Origin: Bacillota bacterium
GTDB lineage: Bacteria; Bacillota; Clostridia; Acetivibrionales; DTU013
DNA length: 5,399 nt
Direction: 5' to 3'
Assembly: GCA_023399355.1 (NCBI GenBank)
Contig: JAEWQC010000215.1
Coordinates: forward strand, 1 to 5,399
Shown here: positions 1 to 4,404 of the stretch, piece by piece
Layout: each line of letters opens with the position of its first letter
How positions within the stretch are numbered: position 1 is the first letter of the stretch
Notes under the pieces: generated by a model
What the model saw: the letters and a program-made list of their open reading frames with translations, nothing else
Told to the model about the DNA's origin: nothing
Database searches by the model: none
Position numbers and translations under genes: made by a program

Positions 1-111
1 ATCTCAAAATTGCTGACTGAGAATGAAAAGGCTCAGATGCTTGTGGAGGCAATGCGAGTCACCGCCTGGGTTTATGAGCTCATGCGCAAAATTTGCAAGG
101 AGGATGTTTAG
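1..111 (+). CDS. 3' end of a gene, probably an AbiEi-type antitoxin
   Basis: Frame 1 is open from the first base to a TAG at 109-111 and encodes the last 36 residues of a protein whose start lies outside the window. The tail is helical and charged (TENEKAQMLVEAMRV, then WVYELMRKICKEDV). It is too short to identify by itself. The call rests on context: it lies 47 bases upstream of, and on the same strand as, an AbiEii-type nucleotidyltransferase toxin gene, and in type IV AbiE systems the antitoxin (AbiEi or DUF6088 families) is normally encoded directly upstream of the toxin. The function is therefore inferred from position, while the reading frame and stop are seen directly. Confidence 0.5.
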   Translation: MSKLLTENEKAQMLVEAMRVTAWVYELMRKICKEDV

Positions 112-158
112 CGCCCACGGCGCGAAATTCCTTTAAAACATCCATAAGGAGGGCAGCT

Positions 159-638
159 ATGAATAGAATTGCAAAGCTTGACCGCCGTGAACGCGAGGAG
201 CTGTTCCTCGCAACAGCTCATGACATCAGATTACCGGAAGCAATGGCAGAAAAGGATTTTTGGGTTTGCTGGACGCTTGATTACTTATTCCACCAATACC
301 CATGGGCAAAGCACATGGCTTTCAAGGGCGGTACCAGCTTATCTAAATGTTTTGGACTGATTGAGCGATTTTCTGAGGACATAGACCTTATCCTTAATTG
401 GCAAGTTCTCGGATATACCGCCTCAGAGCCATGGGCAGAGCGCAGTAAAACCAGCCAGGACAAGCTAAACAAAGAGATGGACAACAGAACTTGTAACTTC
501 CTGCGGGATTTGTTTTTACCGATGATTAAGGATGACTTCGCGCAACTGCTGTCGGAGCCGTTTAAGCTTTTTATAAATGATGACGAGCCACAGACCCTGT
601 GCTTTGCGTATCCGAGGATCTATGACGATAAGCTTTAA
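159..638 (+). pseudogene. AbiEii/AbiGii-type nucleotidyltransferase toxin, C-terminally truncated
   Basis: The 159-residue product matches the N-terminal half of AbiEii-family nucleotidyltransferases, the toxins of type IV abortive-infection/toxin-antitoxin systems, which belong to the DNA polymerase beta-like fold. Visible family features are the EKDFWVCWTLDYLF segment at residues 31-44, the GGTSLSK motif at 57-63 and the metal-binding SEDIDL motif at 72-77 (Asp74 and Asp76). The ATG at 159 is preferred because AAGGAGGG at 146-153 sits five bases upstream; an in-frame TTG at 93 would overlap the previous gene and has no suitable ribosome binding site. Family members are roughly twice this length and carry further conserved acidic and lysine residues in the C-terminal half. 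Here the homology stops after YPRIYDDK (residues 151-158), where the following DNA changes character. Both that C-terminal half and presumably activity are lost. A genuinely short variant is possible but less likely. Confidence 0.8.
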
Positions 639-1041
639 TGGGAAAAACGCTTATGATGAGGCACTTGCTTTCATGTATGAGTTTGTGGGAAAATTAGGAA
701 ACGATTTATACCAGAAAAGACGAAGGACTTTTTGCTATTATAATCACGAAAGGGCAGGCAAAAAGGATTTCTGGCGCAAGGTCCATATATCAGTTGAAGA
801 TGATTTTGTGATTAAGGATGATAGGCTTAAGGTTGAAGTTTTTGAAGGTGGTCAATATGCATATGAAGAAGTAGAGTGGAATAATAACGGCAAGAGATGG
901 TATCAGTTTATTGACTGGGTCAAAATGAGCAAGAAGTATGATTTTGATAACAGGCCGTTCATGGAAGAGTTTATTATTGATTCTCCAGCTTTAAAGCCAA
1001 CCACGAGGGTTAAGCACTTTATGCCTGTAAGGAACAAATAG
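622..1041 (+). CDS. Hypothetical protein, unknown family, possibly a 3' gene fragment
   Basis: This 139-residue ORF is not a family I recognise. The start at 622 lies inside the end of the AbiEii fragment in another frame (17-base overlap), with GAGG at 614-617 four bases upstream. The frame stays open further upstream only as out-of-frame AbiEii sequence, so everything before about 622-630 is not native to it. The protein is rich in aromatic and charged residues, with a basic segment YQKRRRTF near residues 31-38, YNHERAGKKDFWRK near 41-54 and an acidic middle part. It has no obvious signal peptide or membrane segment. Codon use is AT-richer than in the AbiEii piece, consistent with a junction near 620-640. 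It may be the C-terminal part of a larger gene whose front was lost, or a complete small gene that acquired a start at the junction. A hairpin with a T tract follows 55 bases after the stop. Confidence 0.55.
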   Translation: MTISFNGKNAYDEALAFMYEFVGKLGNDLYQKRRRTFCYYNHERAGKKDFWRKVHISVEDDFVIKDDRLKVEVFEGGQYAYEEVEWNNNGKRWYQFIDWVKMSKKYDFDNRPFMEEFIIDSPALKPTTRVKHFMPVRNK

Positions 1042-1062
1042 TTCTTATCTGAATTATTTCAG

Positions 1063-1092
1063 TTGGAAAGTAGCAATTGAATAATATATAAT
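1063..1092 (+). promoter_or_regulatory. Putative sigma-A type promoter
   Basis: TTGGAA at 1063-1068 and a perfect TATAAT at 1087-1092 are separated by 18 bases in an AT-rich stretch after the stop of the 622-1041 ORF. Transcription would begin near 1098-1100, at the foot of the hairpin described next, and run into the short ORF at 1147. AT-rich DNA yields such matches by chance, so this is moderate evidence only. Confidence 0.4.
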
Positions 1093-1096
1093 AGAT

Positions 1097-1134
1097 GGTA
1101 CATGGAAACTTTTTCTATGTGCCACTTTTATTTT
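1097..1134 (+). terminator. Hairpin with T tract: terminator or attenuator
   Basis: GGTACATGGAAA (1097-1108) can pair over 12 positions, two of them G-U, with TTTCTATGTGCC (1112-1123), leaving a CTT loop. It is followed by TTTTATTTT at 1126-1134 after an AC dinucleotide. This has the shape of an intrinsic terminator and could end transcription of the ORF stopping at 1041. Because a promoter-like site lies directly before it and a ribosome binding site plus ATG directly after it, it could instead act as a leader hairpin or attenuator. Confidence 0.6.
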
Positions 1135-1146
1135 GGAGCGAGTTTA

Positions 1147-1305
1147 ATGATTGCTTTGAGAGATGTCTCAATATTTAGGGAAGATGATGTGGAAGATAAA
1201 CTTGTTGCTGCTCCCGAAGGTATTGTATTTAAACAGGCTGAAATAGAAAAAGCTATTTATTTACAAGAGAAGTATTACAAAAGCAAGGTTGAGGTATCTG
1301 AATGA
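1147..1305 (+). CDS. Short ORF of unknown function ahead of the HAD fragment
   Basis: A 52-codon ORF starts at the ATG at 1147, with GGAG at 1135-1138 eight bases upstream, and ends at TGA 1303-1305. The product begins MIALRDVSIFREDDVEDK and ends with a Lys/Glu-rich helical stretch. I do not recognise a family. It overlaps the open frame of the HAD hydrolase fragment, which starts to show homology at about 1289. The likely reading is that the 5' end of one gene, with its own ribosome binding site, was joined out of frame to the 3' part of a HAD gene. It may therefore be a truncated N-terminus and not a functional small protein. The alternative upstream ATG at 1102 lies within the hairpin and lacks a ribosome binding site. 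Confidence 0.4.
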   Translation: MIALRDVSIFREDDVEDKLVAAPEGIVFKQAEIEKAIYLQEKYYKSKVEVSE

Positions 1306-1621
1306 AAGCGGTATACGAACCGGTGTTATCAGCAATATTTCTTTTAGTGGTCAAGCTCTTAAAAAAAGGCTTGATAGGTTGTTGCCAAACAACAAATTCG
1401 AGTTTGTTATTGCAACAAGTGAATACATAATTCGAAAGCCAAATCCGCTTATTTTTGAATTGGCATTAAAGAAAGCAAATCTCTCTGCAGATGAGGTTTG
1501 GTTTTGTGGAGATAACACTGAGTGTGATGTGAAAGGCTCGAGTAGCGTTGGGATGTTCCCTGTGTGGTATCACAGCTGTATTCCCTGTGACTATCGAGAT
1601 AAACTCAGAGATGACAGATAG
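1289..1621 (+). pseudogene. HAD-superfamily hydrolase, N-terminally truncated
   Basis: The frame encodes about 110 residues covering the C-terminal part of a haloacid dehalogenase-type phosphohydrolase. Motif II is GVISN (residues 12-16, Ser15), motif III is the lysine in RKPNP (Lys50) and motif IV is CGDNTECD (Asp75 and Asp80), followed by the GMFPVWY strand seen in this subfamily. The order and spacing are normal for a HAD domain of about 220 residues. Motif I (DxDGT), which supplies the nucleophilic aspartate, and the cap region are absent: no upstream sequence in any frame provides them. Reading starts from a TTG at 1289 without a ribosome binding site, and the frame is open only back to 1247. 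The protein cannot be catalytic as it stands. The gene ends 60 bases before the RidA gene. Confidence 0.8.
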
Positions 1622-1647
1622 CAACTAGAAGTGAAGACAGATATAAT
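1619..1647 (+). promoter_or_regulatory. Possible promoter for the RidA gene
   Basis: A perfect TATAAT at 1642-1647 lies 34 bases before the RidA start, within an AT-rich leader. The hexamer 17 bases upstream (TAGCAA at 1619-1624) is a poor -35 match. It is the only promoter-like site in the 60-base gap between the broken HAD gene and RidA. Confidence 0.3.
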
Positions 1648-1681
1648 TAGAATATATACGAACCTTAAGGGAGGATAGACA

Positions 1682-2098
1682 ATGTCAGATTTTAAAATGG
1701 AGCATAAAAACCCAGAGGGCTTATTTTCATCAAAAGCATTTAGTCAAGCAATTACTGTGCGTGGGAAATCAAAAACAATTTATATAGGTGGGCAAAATGC
1801 GATTAATGCAGCAGGTGAACTGGTTGGCGGGGGTGATTTAGAATTACAAACAAAGCAAGTGTTAAATAATATTGCAACTATTTTAGCTTCTGAAAATGCG
1901 AGTTTTGCAGATATGGTCAAACTTAATATATATTTGCGCGAAGGATGCGACCCACGAGTAGGCTATAAAGCATTCCAGGAAACAGCAGGGTTGTCGGATA
2001 ATCCACCATTGGTAACTGTCCTATTTGTTTCGAGTGTTGGTCGTCCAGGTTGTTTGCTTGAAATTGATGGCATAGCAGTTGTTGAGGATAAGGGCTAA
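1682..2098 (+). CDS. RidA family protein (YjgF/YER057c/UK114)
   Basis: This 138-residue protein has the length and layout of a complete RidA-family subunit, a small cytosolic protein that forms trimers. Family signatures are FSQAITVRG (20-28), KTIYIGGQNA (31-40), the GELVGGGDLELQTKQVLNNI region (45-64), VKLNIYL (79-85) and the C-terminal LLEIDGIAVV (125-134). Archetypal RidA deaminates reactive enamine/imine intermediates such as 2-aminoacrylate using a conserved arginine (Arg105 in E. coli RidA). Aligning the C-terminal EIDGIAV with EIEAIAV places Thr112 at that position, so this is probably one of the Rid subfamilies without the standard imine deaminase residue, and its substrate is unknown. 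AAGGGAGG at 1667-1674 is a very strong ribosome binding site seven bases before ATG. The gene appears intact and is followed after 15 bases by the DUF1697 remnant, which suggests a former operon. Confidence 0.9.
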   Translation: MSDFKMEHKNPEGLFSSKAFSQAITVRGKSKTIYIGGQNAINAAGELVGGGDLELQTKQVLNNIATILASENASFADMVKLNIYLREGCDPRVGYKAFQETAGLSDNPPLVTVLFVSSVGRPGCLLEIDGIAVVEDKG

Positions 2099-2113
2099 AA
2101 GGTGGATACACTT

Positions 2114-2230
2114 ATGGAAAAATATATTATTCTTCTGCGTGGTATAAACGTGGGAGGGAAAAACAAAGTATCTATGCTCAGGTTAAAGGAGCTATTTGAG
2201 CAAACGGACATCAAGTTGATTGCCCAATAA
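2114..2230 (+). pseudogene. DUF1697 family protein, N-terminal remnant
   Basis: An ATG at 2114, preceded by AAAGGTGG at 2098-2104 (nine bases away), opens a 38-codon frame ending at TAA 2228-2230. The first residues, MEKYIILLRGINVGGKNKVS, are the hallmark start of DUF1697 proteins, which are normally about 180 residues long and of unknown biochemical function. The match continues through LRLKELFEQTD and is lost in the last residues, where the family would go on with a TYINSGNV-type segment. The rest of the gene is replaced by an inverted piece of an ABC permease gene. The stop codon lies in the first unit of the 11-bp tandem repeat. Its 15-base distance to RidA and good ribosome binding site indicate it was the second gene of a RidA operon. 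Confidence 0.8.
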
Positions 2231-2466
2231 GTCCCCAATAAGTTCCCAATAAGTTCCCAATAAGTTCCCAATAAGTTCAGCTTGTTAAGTATGATGTAAT
2301 TAGGTACAAGAGTCACCTGAAAAGGCATCATCATGACAATGACATACATGAAGAATATCTTGTCCCTGAATGGGAATTTCAATTTTCCGAATGCATATGC
2401 AGCCAATGTCGCAACAAGGATCTGCCCGACAACAATCGGCACAGTATTCATCGGAATCCGCAAAAA
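2222..2466 (-). pseudogene. Fragment of a MalG-type sugar ABC transporter permease
   Basis: Read on the minus strand from about 2466, the frame gives LRIPMNTVPIVVGQILVATL, then AAYAFGKLKFPFRDK, then two hydrophobic stretches ending in MPFQVTLVPNYIILNKLNLL and GTYW. This is the typical core of CUT1-family inner-membrane permeases of carbohydrate ABC importers, spanning the TM segment before the conserved AYAFxKLxFPxRD loop and the MxPxQVTLxPxY region. The upstream N-terminus and the downstream EAA loop, which contacts the ATPase, are both missing. Frame continuation left of about 2222 is antisense DUF1697 and RidA sequence and not permease. The frame stays open through the 11-bp array because its extra length is a multiple of three. 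No ribosome binding site or credible start exists. It is a dead internal fragment trapped in inverted orientation. Confidence 0.8.
2223..2277 (+). repeat. Five tandem copies of an 11-bp unit
   Basis: The unit CCCAATAAGTT occurs five times without spacers. The first copy ends in TC and not TT; copies two to five are exact. On the minus strand it reads AACTTATTGGG and lies in the frame of the ABC permease fragment, where three units (33 bp) correspond to 11 residues. The array probably grew by replication slippage. Confidence 0.95.
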
Positions 2467-2820
2467 GTGGGGTTACAGCCTTTTACACAGACAAGTTACA
2501 GGGATTATGCAGAACAGAAAGGAATAACAGACACAGGGTTTGCATTGTCACTGTTTTCTTCATTGAATGAGCTGCTTAAATATCTGAATGAAGATGAAAG
2601 TGAAAATTGCATGGAGATTAGAGAAGGAAGTCGCCTGACAGACGGGAGAGCAGCAGAACTGATCTGTAAAATTGCAAATTTAAATCACAGTCAAGAGCTT
2701 CAAAATATTGTTGGTGAGAAGCGAAACCGGATAATACGGGACTTGAAGGCTGCTGGCTTATCAATTCGGCAAATAGAGCGGCTTGCCGGAATTAATCGAG
2801 GCATTATTTCACGAGCGTGA
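2467..2820 (+). pseudogene. C-terminal remnant of a REP-associated (IS200-like) transposase
   Basis: About 115 residues match the C-terminal extension of clostridial REP-associated tyrosine transposases (RAYT, related to IS200/IS605 TnpA). Recognisable parts are GITDTGFALSLFSSL (residues 20-34), the RLTDGRAAELI segment, and a closing helix-turn-helix-like region, IIRDLKAAGLSIRQIERLAG followed by INRGIISRA, that ends the protein. The catalytic N-terminal HUH domain with its His-x-His and Tyr residues is absent; the piece begins at the breakpoint with the inverted permease fragment near 2466-2475. The frame can open at a GTG at 2467, but no matching ribosome binding site is seen. The TGA stop at 2818-2820 forms the first three bases of the downstream REP-like repeat, the arrangement also found in the second copy near 4120. 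Confidence 0.75.
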
Positions 2821-2900
2821 CAAAAGAACCGCCCCTGCGACACACCTGCGACACATGACAAAAGAACCGTCCCTGCGACACGCGAGACACACCCGACACA
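2818..2900 (+). repeat. REP-like repeat cluster following the transposase remnant
   Basis: Two near-identical units of about 25 bp, with the core ACAAAAGAACCG, start at 2818 and 2856 in the same orientation. The tail CCTGCGACACA of the first unit is repeated directly at 2845-2855, and shorter CGACAC-type pieces continue to about 2900. A diverged third unit lies at 4120-4146. The core resembles repeats I know as companions of clostridial REP-associated transposases, which are thought to be their single-stranded DNA targets. The location directly at the transposase stop codon supports that. Confidence 0.75.
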
Positions 2901-2960
2901 AGGATGACAAAGGCAGCCTCCGCTAATTAATGGAATCTGAATTGGAAAGGGGATTTTTCT

Positions 2961-3839
2961 ATGGAGAGTCTGAGAATAGCATTATTGCAGATTATGCCGG
3001 AGGAAACTTTAGATGGGAACCTGCAAAAAGGCGTAACCTATTGCAAAAAGGCAAAGGAAATGGGGGCGGATATTGTGCTCTTCCCTGAAATGTGGAGTGT
3101 CGGCTATCGCATCCCGGAAAACATTGAGGAACTGAAAACAAGGACTGTATCAGTTGATAGAGAATTTGTCGCTTCGTTTGCCCGGCTTGCGAAAGCTCTT
3201 GATATGGCGATTGGAATCACAATTCTGGAAAAATTCGAGCCGCTGCCGAGGAACACCCTCTGCCTGATTGACCGTTTCGGCAAAAACGTGCTTACATATG
3301 CAAAGGTACACACCTGTGATTTCGGCGAGGAATGCCGGCTGACGGCGGGTGAAGATTTTTATGTTGCCGATCTCAACACTGCACAAGGCAATGTAAAGAT
3401 CGGTGCGATGATTTGCTATGACCGGGAATTTCCGGAAAGCGCGCGAATTCTGATGCTGAAAGGCGCTGAAATCATTCTGGTGCCAAACGCCTGCCCGATG
3501 GAAATCAACCGCATTTCGCAGCTGCGGGCGCGAGCCTATGAAAACATGGTCGGCATCGCGACTGTAAATTACCCGCTGGGTCAGCCCGACTGCAATGGCC
3601 ATTCCACCGCGTTCGATGGGATCGCGTATCGGCCGTCCGAACCCGGTTCCCGAGATACGCTGATTGTCGAAGCCGGGGAGTGCGAGGGTATTTATATAGC
3701 CGACTTTCCCATTGATGAAATTAGGGAGTATAGACGGCGCGAAGTACATGGAAACGCATACCGCCATCCACAGAAATATAGACTATTGGTATCAGAAACC
3801 ATTGAAGAACCATTCATCCGAAGGGATTATCGGAAATAG
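2961..3839 (+). CDS. Carbon-nitrogen hydrolase (nitrilase superfamily amidohydrolase)
   Basis: The 292-residue protein is a complete nitrilase-superfamily enzyme of normal length and cytosolic type (no signal peptide). The catalytic Glu-Lys-Cys triad is present: Glu43 in LFPEMWSVGY, Lys115 in YAKVHTCDFGEE and Cys152 in GAMICYDREFPESAR; a second conserved glutamate follows at 123/124. The pattern resembles the branch with N-carbamoyl-amine amidohydrolases and omega-amidase/Nit proteins, which hydrolyse an amide or carbamoyl C-N bond and release ammonia. The exact substrate cannot be read from sequence. The start at 2961 is supported by AAAGGGG at 2946-2952. The gene stands alone between two transposase remnant/REP copies in the same orientation, and is clearly GC-richer, with many GCG, CCG and CTG codons, than neighbouring genes, suggesting a separate origin. 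No clear promoter or terminator is visible. Confidence 0.92.
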   Translation: MESLRIALLQIMPEETLDGNLQKGVTYCKKAKEMGADIVLFPEMWSVGYRIPENIEELKTRTVSVDREFVASFARLAKALDMAIGITILEKFEPLPRNTLCLIDRFGKNVLTYAKVHTCDFGEECRLTAGEDFYVADLNTAQGNVKIGAMICYDREFPESARILMLKGAEIILVPNACPMEINRISQLRARAYENMVGIATVNYPLGQPDCNGHSTAFDGIAYRPSEPGSRDTLIVEAGECEGIYIADFPIDEIREYRRREVHGNAYRHPQKYRLLVSETIEEPFIRRDYRK

Positions 3840-3990
3840 GGAAAAAAATCAAAAAAAAGATTGATCGGATGTTACTCGGATTTTCTGGGGCTGAGAAAAT
3901 AGAATAATCTTGGAAGACTTTTGATTTAAAAGTGAAACAAGAAGGAATGTGTATTGACTGAATCCCTTCAATCACTTATGGCGATTCACA
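3840..3990. other. AT-rich intergenic stretch without identifiable gene
   Basis: After the nitrilase stop there are A-rich runs and two weak AT-only inverted repeats (3880-3886 with 3894-3900, and ACTTTT/AAAAGT near 3917-3933). Neither is followed by a convincing T tract. No coding signal is visible before the second transposase remnant. Confidence 0.5.
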
Positions 3991-3993
3991 TAG

Positions 3994-4122
3994 CAAGAAC
4001 TTCAAAATATAGTTGGAGAGAATCGAAACTTGATAATACGGGACTTGAAGATAGATGGTTTTTCAACTCGGCAAATTGAGCGGCTTACCGGAATTAATAG
4101 AGGCATTATATCACGAACGTGA
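3994..4122 (+). pseudogene. Second, shorter transposase C-terminal remnant
   Basis: Forty-two codons from QELQNIVGENRN to STRQIERLTGINRGIISRT, ending in TGA at 4120-4122, repeat the last part of the transposase remnant at 2692-2820. Nucleotide identity including the following repeat is roughly 85% by eye over about 150 bases, and the reading frame is intact. Homology stops just upstream, where an in-frame TAG (3991-3993) precedes it. Several differences are synonymous or conservative, so the copies probably diverged from related full-length transposases and not through a very recent duplication. Confidence 0.8.
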
Positions 4123-4147
4123 TAAAAGAACCGTTCCCGCGACACAT
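4120..4147 (+). repeat. Third REP-like unit after the second transposase remnant
   Basis: A diverged copy of the 2818 unit (core ATAAAAGAACCG, ending GCGACACAT) begins exactly at the TGA stop of the second remnant, as in the first copy. It is a single unit here. A TATAAT follows at 4150-4155, but no -35 partner is visible. Confidence 0.7.
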
Positions 4148-4205
4148 AGTATAATTAAATTAGTTATATCCAATAATCGGAGAGGTTGCTATGAGTTGTG
4201 ATTAG

Positions 4206-4366
4206 GGCAAACGCCCAACCTGTACGGAAAAGATATTAAGCAGGGTCTGATTGATTGCTAGCAGAAATTCCCGATGGAGCTTGGCCGAGGTTTTTTTGTG
4301 GAGAGGGAAAAAGGAATAATCTTTGGTGGGGAACATTATTTTATTGATACCGTTTTTATAATATAA
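4206..4366 (+). pseudogene. Fragment of a DUF1016 (YhcG-type PDDEXK nuclease) gene
   Basis: One frame reads EKDIKQGLIDC, a TAG stop at 4259-4261, then QKFPMELGRGFFVEREKGII, then FGGEHYFIDTVFII and a final TAA at 4364-4366. This matches the start of the C-terminal PDDEXK domain of DUF1016/YhcG proteins, where the usual run is an LxxxLxxFLLELGxGFxFVxRQ segment, then the GGxHYxIDLVFY strand carrying the catalytic aspartate. Here that Asp is encoded at 4346-4348. The rest of the nuclease core, with the ExK pair, and the whole N-terminal half are missing. DUF1016 proteins are commonly linked to restriction-modification and other defence loci. No start codon or ribosome binding site serves this frame. 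The fragment immediately precedes the SMEK-STAND gene. Confidence 0.65.
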
Positions 4367-4404
4367 ATACCAGTATTAGTAATTTGATACGGGGGTGCAT
4401 GTAG

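Noticed and set aside
93..158. Upstream TTG start adding 22 residues to the AbiEii product
   Set aside because: It overlaps the preceding gene, has no spaced ribosome binding site, and the added residues are not part of the family. ATG 159 has a strong site.
2095..2463. Minus-strand frame read as one 122-residue protein
   Set aside because: Only the part from about 2222 upward is permease sequence. The remainder is antisense to DUF1697 and RidA, so it is a chimeric frame and not a real gene.
2333..2570. Plus-strand short frames opposite the permease fragment
   Set aside because: They are shadows of the inverted permease piece and the start of the transposase remnant, with no ribosome binding sites or recognisable residues.
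2818..2900. CRISPR-like array
   Set aside because: There are only two full units, closely spaced, with no uniform unique spacers. The position at a transposase end fits a REP-like element better.
3150..3767. Long minus-strand open frame (205 codons) opposite the nitrilase gene
   Set aside because: It lies wholly within the well-supported nitrilase gene, has no ribosome binding site and no family features; it is an antisense shadow of GC-richer codons.
3880..3900. Inverted repeat ATTTTCT/AGAAAAT as terminator of the nitrilase gene
   Set aside because: The stem is AT-only with a seven-base loop and no T tract follows, so it is not a convincing terminator.
4150..4155. TATAAT after the third REP-like unit as a promoter
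   Set aside because: No acceptable -35 hexamer lies 16-18 bases upstream, and no intact gene follows within a normal leader distance.
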